Source of the DNA: Candidatus Bathyarchaeota archaeon | Lineage (GTDB): Archaea; Thermoproteota; Bathyarchaeia; Bathyarchaeales; Bathycorpusculaceae | Length of the DNA stretch: 7,286 bases | NCBI GenBank assembly: GCA_030630585.1 | Contig: DAOVMU010000073.1 | Location: 1-7,286, forward strand | Direction: 5' to 3' | Part shown: in pieces, positions 1 through 6,079 of the stretch | Layout: each line of letters opens with the position of its first letter | Numbering within the stretch: the first letter of the stretch is position 1 | Notes under the pieces: generated by a model | The model's input: the letters and a program-made list of their open reading frames with translations, nothing else | What the model was told of the DNA's origin: nothing | The model's database searches: none | Position numbers and translations under genes: made by a program

Positions 1-1905
1 AAAGGAAACCCAGACGAAATCGAGAAACACGGTACACCTTTGTCGATTCAAGAAGAGTTTTTTGAGAAGGCGAGGGTAGCCATATTCACTCCTGCTAGTA
101 GCAAAGGTATTCCTATCAGTGTTAACCCGTTGAAGTTTCCGTCAGAAGACACTCCCCGTGAGGAATCTATTTTGGCTCTTGACATGACAGCTACATCTCT
201 TACAAGCTTTCTAGGATACGACTTGAATTCAGATCCTGGAAAAGGAGCTAAAGCATATTTGTTTACGATACTGGAACAACTGTGGCGAGAAGGACAGACA
301 GTAAGGGACATGGGTCACATGGCTGACATAGTTCTGAGGCCCTCAGCGAAAATCAGGGGAACTCTTTATGATCTTGTCACAAAAAAAGAGCCTCAAGATA
401 TAGCTAGAAAACTGCGATTCCTTACGGTGGGAACTCCCTCTCTCATGTTTCAGATGGGGGTTCAGATTGACATTGACATGTTTATGGATCGAAGCGATGG
501 ACGGGTACCGGTTAACATAATTTATATGAACACTCTCAACTCCGCAAACGACAAGCAGTTTTTCTTAGCCACACTTCTCAGAGAGCTTTATTGCTGGATG
601 TTAAAAAATCCTTCAGAAGATGTTCAGATGCTTTTTTATGTTGATGAAATTGCTCCATATATTCCGCCTTATCCTAGGAATCCTCCTCCAAAGGAGGCGT
701 ATGCCTTTCTTTTTAAACAGGCTAGGAAGTACGGGATCGGGCTTGTAGCGGCCACCCAAAACGTGACTGACATAGACTATAAGGCTCTTGCACAAGTGAA
801 CACGTGGTGTTTGGGTCGCATGATGACGAGGCAAGACATCGCTAGGGTACAGAAGATCATACAATCAATAGATCCCATGCGGGCTGATATTGTTCTGCAG
901 AGACTTCCAAGTCTCCGAACAGGCGAGTTTCTTATGTTGTCGCCTGACGTTTATGATGGTGTAGTGGATTTTCAAGTTAGGTGGCTGGTGACCGATCATT
1001 TGACGCTGGATGAGAATGATCTTTCTGAGTGTTTGTCGCCTGAATCAAAAGTGTTCTTTGAAAAGTACTTGTTGGAGCGGAAAGAAGTTGCAGAAAAACC
1101 TGTTGCACGTGCGCCCTCTTCCCCGTCTAAACCCTTGGACGAACGGATTCGGCTGTTTCTCAACTCTGCAAGACAAGGCGTCTCAGCAGATTCCATCGCG
1201 GAGAACTTGAGAGTTGATGTTGAAGACGTGGAAGATACGATCGATAAACTTGTTAAGACTGGTGTTGTAAAAAAAGGGCGTGTTGAAAGCAGCGCAGAAA
1301 ACCTTTATTGGTTATCGAAATTCGGCTTCAAACCGTCCAAAAGCATTATTGGAGAAGTTCTGGTGATCCCTATGAGAATTACTCAAGTCGAGGCTTCCAA
1401 AAGAGTAAAGTCCATGCTTGTAGGCGGGGTTTTCGGCAAGAAAGAAGAAATCTATGAGGCAGAGTTCTCTCACATTCCAATCTGGAGAGTTTCAACAACA
1501 CGTGAAACCAAAAAAATGTTCTTTTTCAAAAAGAAAGAATACGATACCTACTACGTAAGCGCACAAACCGGAGCCATAATATCACTTGACAGAAAGGAAA
1601 TAGTCTTTCACAAGTCGATAATAAAGAGCGGGAAAAAGCTGAAAGACTTTGATGATGATGACGACATCACGTTTATCCCAAAGCTGCCCAGTGAAGTAGA
1701 GGGTTTTCCTCGAATAAAGGTGAAAACAAATAAAATTTATCGAAAACTAAAATTGACGTTCGGTGTGGAACCTGTTTCCGCAGAAATTATATTGCTGCCA
1801 GTGTGGACCTTGAAGGTGAGGCACAAGAAAAAGTTGACCAAGCGTACAATTATTTTGGATGCAGCTACTGGCCGCATCTTATCTGGACATTTCCACCTGC
1901 GGTAG
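1..1905 (+). CDS. HerA/FtsK-type ATPase, 5'-truncated by the window edge
   Basis: This is the C-terminal part of a HerA-like (DUF87/DUF853-related) hexameric ATPase, a family that translocates DNA in end resection or plasmid and virus maintenance. The frame is open from base 1, so the TTG at 40 is probably not the real start; the Walker A loop must lie upstream of the window. Counting from that TTG codon, a hydrophobic Walker B (LFYVDE) ends near residue 203, followed by a sensor-like ATQ at 238-240 and an arginine-rich stretch (GRMMTRQDIAR) from 259. Residues about 366-425 look like a winged helix (SADSIAENLRVDVEDVEDTI). The last 180 residues are beta-rich and contain two similar units, HIPIW...YYVSAQTGAIISL (about 478-516) and LLPVW...TIILDAATGRILSG (about 586-616), separated by a lysine-rich and five-aspartate linker (538-542). 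No NurA, Mre11 or Rad50 gene is visible beside it, so a role in canonical end resection cannot be claimed from context. ATPase fold sure; biological role unknown. Confidence 0.85.
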   Translation, partial: KGNPDEIEKHGTPLSIQEEFFEKARVAIFTPASSKGIPISVNPLKFPSEDTPREESILALDMTATSLTSFLGYDLNSDPGKGAKAYLFTILEQLWREGQTVRDMGHMADIVLRPSAKIRGTLYDLVTKKEPQDIARKLRFLTVGTPSLMFQMGVQIDIDMFMDRSDGRVPVNIIYMNTLNSANDKQFFLATLLRELYCWMLKNPSEDVQMLFYVDEIAPYIPPYPRNPPPKEAYAFLFKQARKYGIGLVAATQNVTDIDYKALAQVNTWCLGRMMTRQDIARVQKIIQSIDPMRADIVLQRLPSLRTGEFLMLSPDVYDGVVDFQVRWLVTDHLTLDENDLSECLSPESKVFFEKYLLERKEVAEKPVARAPSSPSKPLDERIRLFLNSARQGVSADSIAENLRVDVEDVEDTIDKLVKTGVVKKGRVESSAENLYWLSKFGFKPSKSIIGEVLVIPMRITQVEASKRVKSMLVGGVFGKKEEIYEAEFSHIPIWRVSTTRETKKMFFFKKKEYDTYYVSAQTGAIISLDRKEIVFHKSIIKSGKKLKDFDDDDDITFIPKLPSEVEGFPRIKVKTNKIYRKLKLTFGVEPVSAEIILLPVWTLKVRHKKKLTKRTIILDAATGRILSGHFHLR

Positions 1906-1985
1906 ATCCATCTACATAAATGTTACGTAAATGTAAAACGCTGTCTTTTCCTAAGCAAGACTGAAGAGGTAATGGTAGAATAGAA

Positions 1986-2087
1986 TGGTGCTCCGGCCGG
2001 GATTCGAACCCGAGTCTCCGGCTCGAAAGGCCGGAATACTTAACCGGGCTATACTCGGTAGAGTTCATTAAACTCTTCTACCGGAGC
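1986..2087 (-). tRNA. tRNA-Glu(UUC) with a 24-nt D-stem intron and encoded CCA
   Basis: On the minus strand the gene starts at 2087 with GCTCCGG and ends with CCGGAGC, discriminator A at 1989 and an encoded CCA at 1988-1986. The T arm is TCGGG-TTCGAAT-CCCGG. The anticodon arm is CCGGC-CTTTCGA-GCCGG with anticodon TTC at 2027-2025, so it decodes GAA/GAG as glutamate. Removing 24 nt between G10 and U11 (2077-2054) gives a 75-nt body with a normal Glu-type D arm (10-GUAU...GUAU-25). Without this removal no D stem forms. The body closely resembles archaeal tRNA-Glu sequences as I remember them. The gene converges on the HerA-like gene and lies downstream of a decayed integrase, a common neighbourhood for integrated elements, although I see no duplicated 3' end (att copy) elsewhere in the window. 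Confidence 0.95.
2054..2077 (-). other. Non-canonical tRNA intron (BHB motif) between G10 and U11
   Basis: The precursor folds as a relaxed bulge-helix-bulge. Exon bases CGGU (tRNA positions 5-8) pair with intron ACCG (intron 19-22), a 4-bp helix. A 3-nt bulge AGA follows on the 5' side and a 3-nt bulge AGU on the 3' side. The intron closes with a 6-bp hairpin AGAGUU/AACUCU around the loop UAAUG. Cutting after the second base of each bulge, as the archaeal splicing endonuclease does, leaves exon 1 ending ...GGTAG and exon 2 starting TATAG, exactly the expected mature sequence. There is no outer exon-exon helix, as is usual for non-canonical introns. Confidence 0.88.
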
Positions 2088-2126
2088 CCTATTTCCAGAG
2101 CATCATGCAAGATGTAATTCCATTCG

Positions 2127-2132
2127 AATAAA
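2127..2132 (-). promoter_or_regulatory. Possible TATA element for tRNA-Glu
   Basis: On the minus strand GGATAAGGTTTATTCG contains TTTATT, centred about 42 nt before the tRNA 5' end. With an archaeal TATA-to-start distance of about 27 nt, transcription would begin near 2102 and leave a leader of about 15 nt for RNase P. The match to a TATA consensus is modest, and no other better candidate is visible between 2088 and 2164. Confidence 0.35.
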
Positions 2133-2164
2133 CCTTATCCTTTTTTAACGAACCTTAGTACTTC

Positions 2165-2560
2165 TTATTTTCGTTTCCTGAAGATTTTGCCGCCGTCATT
2201 CTACTCTCCGGTGAGGTATTCAAAGCCGACTCGTGTTAGTTTGCATGCTTCTTCTATGTTTGTGGCGACTTTGACTGTGAACTCATCATTAACTGATGTT
2301 CCATAGAGGGCTTTTTCATATTGGATGTATACCATTGTGTTCTGGATGCTTTTGTGTCCAAGGATCTGCTGTACGTACAGGAGATTGCGGGTGCGATGAT
2401 ATTTCATTGTGCCTTTCCAATGGGGGAATGTTGTGAAGTGGACTTTGAGAAGTCTGGGGTTTCCAAGAGTTTCAGCAATCCTTTTGCGCTGCCTTCTGAA
2501 GTTGCTCTGCATACCACCATGTACAGCCGTGAAAGTTCTCTCACCCTTCTTTGGAAGCCG
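2165..2560 (-). pseudogene. Decayed tyrosine recombinase (archaeal integrase), C-terminal catalytic half
   Basis: The minus-strand frame reads LPKKGERTF upstream of an ATG at 2512, then LGNPRLLKVHF, YHRTRNLLYVQQILGHKSI, NTMVYIQYEKAL and a tail EACKLTRVGFEYLTGE. This is the C-terminal half of an archaeal phage-type integrase: LGH is the H/W box and the Y of NTMVYI (residue 62 from the 2512 ATG) is the candidate nucleophile. The H-x-x-R box, normally like HTFRHWK in relatives, reads TTFPHWK, so both the histidine and the catalytic arginine are gone. The first catalytic arginine and lysine regions and the whole N-terminal domain are absent. A TAG at about 2203-2201 interrupts the frame, after which NDGGKIFRKRK and a TAA (2167-2165) restore the expected family C-terminus. 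It cannot be an active recombinase. Its 5' side joins the dehydratase relic directly. Confidence 0.85.
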
Positions 2561-2824
2561 TTTGATTGATTATGGCTTTTGGAGCCAGATTTTTCTTCGC
2601 TAAGGAGTATAGTAGTAGTTGCCTACTGTAGAACCGTGCCCATGTGGAAAACATAAAACTTTATCTTTTACGCATTCGCCGTACAAATCATGGTTTTTCT
2701 CCAGTATCTTTCCGTTAGTTGGGTCAACTCCTCCAAGAAAGCTTAGGGCTTTGCAGAAACTAACGCTTTGGCTTTGCATTGTCCTTCAACGATTACTCGC
2801 CTCTTTCAATGTTATTTGTTGCAT
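2556..2824 (-). pseudogene. Phosphomevalonate dehydratase small subunit (aconitase X swivel), broken
   Basis: Reading the minus strand across three frameshifts recovers a clear aconitase-X swivel (DUF126) protein. It starts MQQITLK at 2824, then RRVIVEGQCKAKALVSAKP from about 2802, then SFLGGVDPTNGKILEKNHDLYG with FPHGHGSTVGNYYY between 2743 and 2602, and finally YSLAKKNLAPKAIIN from 2609. The GGVDP, NHDLYG and FPHGHGSTVG segments are family hallmarks. In archaea this subunit works with a large subunit to dehydrate mevalonate 5-phosphate in the archaeal mevalonate route. Shifts lie near 2803-2797, near 2745 (CCC-TAA) and near 2611 (followed by TAG at 2602). The expected C-terminus after AIIN is missing and is replaced by integrase sequence at about 2556-2564. 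The HD gene stops 12 bp upstream, so it was probably once co-transcribed with it. Being broken, it implies a functional copy elsewhere or loss of the step. Confidence 0.82.
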
Positions 2825-2836
2825 TTTGAGCCCGCT

Positions 2837-4117
2837 TTAGTAGGATATTTTCGCTGATGAAGGAATTTCACCTAAAATCTTTGATGCTGCATCACCCACT
2901 TTTTCACGATTTTCCTCCTCTGCATAAACGCGCAATATGTTTATGAAACCCTTTAAAACGTCAAAAATCTTTGAAATCTCACTTAAACGTCGTGGAATTC
3001 TACTATTCTCTCGCGTCTTATAAAACACTGGTATTTCCATCGGTTCCATAAGAGCTGAATGATAGTATGGAACAGATGGAACAGTGGGCACATCAATTGT
3101 TACAGCTTCAATATCAACCTTCGCTTCCTTTGCAATGTCAGCTTGTAACTGTTTTCTGTATGTCTCGCGACTGAAAATGTTTGAAACCATAGTGTCTTTT
3201 TCATAGAAGGTTCTTTCATATGTGCATTTAAGCATCTTTCGTCTTTCAAGGTTTTCTATGATTTCTCTTGATTTTTCGCAGTTTCTCAGCTTGGTCCAAA
3301 CCGTGTAATCATCCATGGCAAGATAATCTTCTGGAGTTTGGAAGTTCGTGAGTCCTAGCGTTTCGTTTGCCTTTTCCATAGCCATGGCAAGCATAATCTG
3401 TGCTGCTCTTCCAACGCGATGGAAATATATGCTTTTGAAAGATTCTATTCGGGCTATTATGAAAGACTCAAGTGCTGAAAGTGCTCCCAAGTCTACTGCT
3501 AGGTTCTCGTCTAGGACGTCTAGGGCGTGGATTAGGCGGAAAACGTCAATGTACCCGTATTCCGCGCCGGTGTGATAAGTATCTCGCACAACAAAGTCCA
3601 GTTTGTCAACATCAACAGAGCTGCTTATTATCTGATCTAAGAACGCCTTCTTAGGCTTGCGGAGGCGGCCTACTGCCAGTTTTCCAATTTCATCTGCGTT
3701 GCATCCAAGCTTGTTGAGTATGTCTTTTAGTTCGCTGTTTTTGACTATCCATGAAGTCATGTCTTCATGCGTCTTGTTAAGCTCTTTATCGAGTAAGTGT
3801 TCAAAAACATGTGAGAAAGGTCCGTGTCCAACATCATGAAGCAAAGCTGCAATTCTAACTTTTTTTGCCTCGTCTTCGCTTATGTGTTGAGAAATGTTAG
3901 GATTCTTCACAACTTTGCCAGCTAAGTACATTACGCCGACAGAATGTTCAAACCGTGTATGGTTTGCCCCTGGATAAACGTATTCTGAGCCTGCAAGCTG
4001 ACGTAGCCTACGTAACCTTTGAACGGGGAAGGAGTCGATGATTTCTCTCTCTTCCGCAGTTATATAGACGTATCCATGAACGGGATCCTTTATTTCGCCC
4101 CAATAACTTCGTGGCAT
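2837..4117 (-). CDS. HD-domain (d)NTP phosphohydrolase, SAMHD1-like
   Basis: This 426-aa protein belongs to the HD superfamily branch that includes SAMHD1 and bacterial dGTP triphosphohydrolases; likely activity is metal-dependent hydrolysis of dNTPs to nucleoside and triphosphate, although substrate cannot be read from sequence. The opening GEIKDPVHGYVYIT is typical. Metal ligands are visible: H58 in NHTRFEHSVG, H94-D95 in ALLHDVGHGPFSH, and D171 in VDVDKLDFVVRD, matching the SAMHD1 DVDKWDYFARD segment, including the following Lys and Asp. The C-terminal third is helical and charged. A longer reading from 4186 is open, but the ATG at 4117 is preceded at 8 nt by AGGAGA and starts where family members start. 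It is divergent from tmk and is followed by the broken dehydratase gene. Allosteric nucleotide sites of SAMHD1 cannot be assigned from sequence alone. Confidence 0.9.
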   Translation of the reverse strand: MPRSYWGEIKDPVHGYVYITAEEREIIDSFPVQRLRRLRQLAGSEYVYPGANHTRFEHSVGVMYLAGKVVKNPNISQHISEDEAKKVRIAALLHDVGHGPFSHVFEHLLDKELNKTHEDMTSWIVKNSELKDILNKLGCNADEIGKLAVGRLRKPKKAFLDQIISSSVDVDKLDFVVRDTYHTGAEYGYIDVFRLIHALDVLDENLAVDLGALSALESFIIARIESFKSIYFHRVGRAAQIMLAMAMEKANETLGLTNFQTPEDYLAMDDYTVWTKLRNCEKSREIIENLERRKMLKCTYERTFYEKDTMVSNIFSRETYRKQLQADIAKEAKVDIEAVTIDVPTVPSVPYYHSALMEPMEIPVFYKTRENSRIPRRLSEISKIFDVLKGFINILRVYAEEENREKVGDAASKILGEIPSSAKISY

Positions 4118-4125
4118 CGACGTTT

Positions 4126-4131
4126 TCTCCT
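4126..4131 (-). promoter_or_regulatory. Shine-Dalgarno site that fixes the HD gene start
   Basis: AGGAGA on the minus strand, 8 nt before the ATG at 4117. It rules against the 23-codon longer reading that starts at 4186, which would run through this site and the promoter. Confidence 0.75.
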
Positions 4132-4166
4132 GAGCTCTTATCAAATAATTATTAATGTATTCACTC

Positions 4167-4172
4167 TTATAA
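4167..4172. promoter_or_regulatory. Palindromic TATA element between the HD gene and tmk
   Basis: TTATAA is identical on both strands. To the right its centre is about 28 bp from the tmk ATG at 4198, the spacing of a leaderless archaeal transcript. To the left the same distance gives a start near 4143, leaving a leader of about 26 nt that contains the AGGAGA site of the HD gene. One element could therefore serve both genes. Another AT-rich stretch at 4145-4155 is less well placed for the HD gene because it would start transcription inside or after the ribosome site. Confidence 0.5.
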
Positions 4173-4197
4173 TGGCTAATGCTCAAAGCCTTAAGAG

Positions 4198-4809
4198 ATG
4201 GAGAAGATGGGTAAGAGAGGCTTTTTCATTTGTGTTGAAGGATTGGATGGCTGTGGAAAGACAACTCAAGCAAAGCTTCTAGTGGCAAGGCTGAGGGAAA
4301 AGGGTTATGACGCAATTTATACTGCTGAACCAAGCCGCGGGAAAATCGGAATGTTCATTAAGAAATACTGTTTGCATGGAAGGAAACGTGTTTCCAGCGT
4401 TGTGGAAGCCCTGTTGTTTGCTGCTGATCGTTTTGAGCATGTCGAAAACGTGGTTATTCCCGCTTTGAATGAAGGAAAACTAGTGGTCTCCGATCGATAT
4501 GTTTATTCTTCTTTAGCTTATCAAGGGGCAGCTGGACTTGACTTGAAATGGGTTGAAAAGATAAATGAACATGCGATAAGCCCAAACTTGGCAGTTCTCA
4601 TCGATGTTGTACCGGAAACCGTTATCCAACGATTGAAGCCTAAGAAATCTGTCATGGAAAACTTGGAAACTCAGCGGAAAGTGCGAGAAGTTTACATGAA
4701 ATTTGTTGAAAAGGGAGAGCTTGTCAAAATAGATGGAAGCAACTCTAAACAAGAAGTTGCGGATGATATTCTAACGGTTGTTTTAAGATTTCTGGAAAAA
4801 GCAGTTTAA
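4198..4809 (+). CDS. tmk: Thymidylate (dTMP) kinase
   Basis: The 203-aa protein phosphorylates dTMP to dTDP with ATP, the step before dTTP. It has the P-loop GLDGCGKTT (15-23) at the usual N-terminal place, the DRY motif at 99-101 (VVSDRYVYSSLAYQG) typical of thymidylate kinases, and LIDVVPETVIQRL (134-146), the strand and helix leading to the lid. The lid itself (KPKKSVMENLETQRK) has lysines but lacks the arginine-rich pattern of some bacterial enzymes. Length is normal for the family. The ATG at 4198 fits a leaderless transcript from the TATA at 4167-4172; an ATG at 4207 (MGKRGFF) has a GGAG just upstream and is a reasonable alternative. Its TAA interlocks with the stop of the convergent gene. 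Pairing with a divergent dNTP phosphohydrolase suggests common control of nucleotide pools. Confidence 0.95.
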   Translation: MEKMGKRGFFICVEGLDGCGKTTQAKLLVARLREKGYDAIYTAEPSRGKIGMFIKKYCLHGRKRVSSVVEALLFAADRFEHVENVVIPALNEGKLVVSDRYVYSSLAYQGAAGLDLKWVEKINEHAISPNLAVLIDVVPETVIQRLKPKKSVMENLETQRKVREVYMKFVEKGELVKIDGSNSKQEVADDILTVVLRFLEKAV

Positions 4810-5318
4810 GAAGCGGCAAAAGCCCTCAATGTTTTCTTCGAGAACATCTCGTTGATTTTGTTGGCAATGAAGTTGACAATCTCTTGCGGTGAAACATGTC
4901 TAGGCCCTCTTTCGTGGAAAACGTGAATTTCTGTTGCTTTTCCGTCAAACGTGAATCTGAGCATGTAGTAGTCAAATCTTAGTGGAGCCCTCTTTTTGTT
5001 TTGAGTCTTATAATAGCGTATTGCACAAAAGAAATCCATGAACTGAAAGGGTTTCTTACTTATAATTCCTTGCACTTTGTTTGTTTCGTTCCTGTCCAAA
5101 TAATTGAAGCTACTGTCTTCAGCAATGCCAAACTCGAGAATGACTGTGCATTGAGGTATCGATGGGTTAGCTACATCTTCTAAATTGAAGGTTTTGTTGT
5201 TTAGTTTGTGAAGCGTTTCAGTTAGGGCTCGTTGTATTCTCTTTTTTGAAGCTGAACATCTAAAACGCGCTATTTTATGGATGTTCTTCGGGAAATTCTT
5301 GTAGAATCCCAACATCAC
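4806..5318 (-). CDS. Conserved-looking 170-aa protein of unknown function
   Basis: I do not recognise this protein. It is soluble-looking, without signal peptide or membrane segment. The N-terminal third is basic (KNIHKIARFRCSASKKRIQR), the middle is beta-rich (CTVILEFGIAED, 57-68; FDYYMLRFTFDG, 115-126), and the C-terminus has IHVFHERGPRHVSPQEIVNF (131-150) followed by a helix. Two cysteines at 21 and 57 and one at 98 do not form a zinc motif. The start is either GTG at 5318 or the adjacent ATG at 5315; only a weak AGGG lies upstream, as expected for a downstream operon gene. It begins 12 bp after the stop codon of the UPF0148 gene, so both are probably one transcript. Its TAA overlaps the tmk TAA in a shared TTAA. 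Confidence 0.8.
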   Translation of the reverse strand: MMLGFYKNFPKNIHKIARFRCSASKKRIQRALTETLHKLNNKTFNLEDVANPSIPQCTVILEFGIAEDSSFNYLDRNETNKVQGIISKKPFQFMDFFCAIRYYKTQNKKRAPLRFDYYMLRFTFDGKATEIHVFHERGPRHVSPQEIVNFIANKINEMFSKKTLRAFAAS

Positions 5319-5329
5319 AAGTTTTCGCC

Positions 5330-5695
5330 CTAAACTCTTTTGGTTTTTCTTGTTTTTTCAAGGTTGTCAAGCAGTCCGGAAAGCACTGTGTCCAGTTTCT
5401 GTAGTTCTTCTATGTCTTGTTCACGTTGTATTCTGTTTTGGATTTCTTGAATTTTCACTAAAAGGGTTGCTTCAAGAGTGTCAAGAACGATGGAGCCCCT
5501 TATTTTCGACAGGTCTTCTCCTTCTTTCACCATTATGACTTTTTTTTGGCACTTTGCGCACCATAGGTCTCCACTTTTCAGTCTGAATAATGGAGAAGCG
5601 CAGGCAGGACAGGCTAGTTCTGTTAGGGTAGCACCTTGACGAAGCAGGTCAGCCATTCGTTTAATATGTTGTTCTTCGTTTTCTTCGTGCGACAA
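5330..5695 (-). CDS. UPF0148 / autoantigen p27-family zinc-ribbon protein
   Basis: The 121-aa protein matches the archaeal relatives of Sjogren syndrome/scleroderma autoantigen 1 (Auto_anti-p27 family). The hallmark is RMADLLRQGATLTELACPACASPLFRLKSG-type sequence followed by LWCAKC: cysteines 29, 32, 46 and 49 form one CxxC-x13-CxxC zinc ribbon. Residues about 75-115 are a charged helix, probably a coiled coil (KIQEIQNRIQREQDIEELQK). Biochemical function in archaea is not established. The TTG start is supported by a strong GGAGGT 8 nt upstream. It leads a two-gene operon with the unknown 170-aa gene and is divergent from UPF0147. Confidence 0.88.
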   Translation of the reverse strand: MSHEENEEQHIKRMADLLRQGATLTELACPACASPLFRLKSGDLWCAKCQKKVIMVKEGEDLSKIRGSIVLDTLEATLLVKIQEIQNRIQREQDIEELQKLDTVLSGLLDNLEKTRKTKRV

Positions 5696-5703
5696 GTTTT
5701 AAA

Positions 5704-5709
5704 ACCTCC
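5704..5709 (-). promoter_or_regulatory. Shine-Dalgarno site that supports a TTG start
   Basis: GGAGGT on the minus strand, 8 nt before the TTG at 5695. It is the best ribosome site in the window and explains use of a weak start codon; the next ATG in frame, 13 codons in, has no such site and would cut into the conserved helix before the zinc ribbon. Confidence 0.8.
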
Positions 5710-5720
5710 GAAGTAGATAG

Positions 5721-5739
5721 GTATAAAAGCCTATATAAC
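5721..5739. promoter_or_regulatory. Divergent TATA pair between UPF0148 and UPF0147
   Basis: The stretch holds TATAAAA (5722-5728) and CTATATAA (5731-5738). Measured at about 27 bp, TATAAAA places a plus-strand start near 5752, giving UPF0147 a leader of about 20 nt that carries its ribosome site. Read on the minus strand, TTATATAG places a start near 5708-5712, just before or at the GGAGGT site of UPF0148. Assignment of each box to each gene is inferred from spacing. Confidence 0.5.
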
Positions 5740-5772
5740 TTGACTACCACGAAATTATGTGAGGTGGCAACT

Positions 5773-6051
5773 ATGGTTAGAAAGAAAAAACAACAGGAGT
5801 ATGAAGAGAGAACAAAGAAAGCATTATTTGTGTTAGGAGACATTTCTGAAGACCATACTACGCCTAGAAACATTAGAAGAGCTGCAAAGAACTCCATGAA
5901 AGTTCTACAAACAACAGAATACACGTCTGCCGTTAGAGCCTCAAACGCCATATCAACTCTAGATGAAATTTTGCAAGACCCAAACATGCCGCCTTATACA
6001 CGAGTGAAACTGTGGAACATAATGAGCCTTCTAGAAGCAATAAAAGATTAA
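5773..6051 (+). CDS. UPF0147 family protein
   Basis: A 92-aa, all-helical archaeal protein of unknown function. Family signatures are PRNIRRAAKNSMKVL (31-45), AVRASNAISTLDEI (53-66) and DPNMPPYTRVKLWNIMSLLE (69-88), close to the full family length. The frame is open up to a TTG at 5740, but the ATG at 5773 has GAGGTG 6 nt upstream (5761-5766), which agrees with where relatives start and with the TATA at 5722. Lysine-rich at the N-terminus (VRKKKQQEYEERTKK). It is divergent from the UPF0148 operon; downstream of it no gene follows in the same direction for 620 bp. Confidence 0.9.
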   Translation: MVRKKKQQEYEERTKKALFVLGDISEDHTTPRNIRRAAKNSMKVLQTTEYTSAVRASNAISTLDEILQDPNMPPYTRVKLWNIMSLLEAIKD

Positions 6052-6079
6052 CTGTAAGCATAGAAAACCACTTTTTCCT

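Noticed and set aside
40..42. TTG as the real start of the HerA-like gene
   Set aside because: The frame is open from base 1 and the ATPase lacks its Walker A, so the true start lies upstream of the window.
1865..2068. Minus-strand 67-codon frame over the tRNA
   Set aside because: It runs through the tRNA-Glu gene and the antisense of the HerA end; no protein signature.
1989..2087. tRNA-Glu gene broken by an insertion (pseudogene)
   Set aside because: The insert is exactly removable by a full BHB motif and all stems, the T loop and the CCA are intact.
2165..2824. An active integrative element at this place
   Set aside because: The integrase lacks its N-terminus and catalytic Arg/His, and no second tRNA 3' end or other element gene is visible.
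2321..2840. Plus-strand reading frames across the dehydratase and integrase relics
   Set aside because: They are antisense to sequence with clear family motifs and show no recognisable protein character.
4118..4186. N-terminal extension of the HD protein to 4186
   Set aside because: The AGGAGA site 8 nt before 4117, the promoter element inside the extension and the family's usual start all favour 4117.
5740..5772. TTG start for UPF0147 at 5740
   Set aside because: GAGGTG lies 6 nt before the ATG at 5773, and the extra eleven residues are unlike the family and overlap the promoter.
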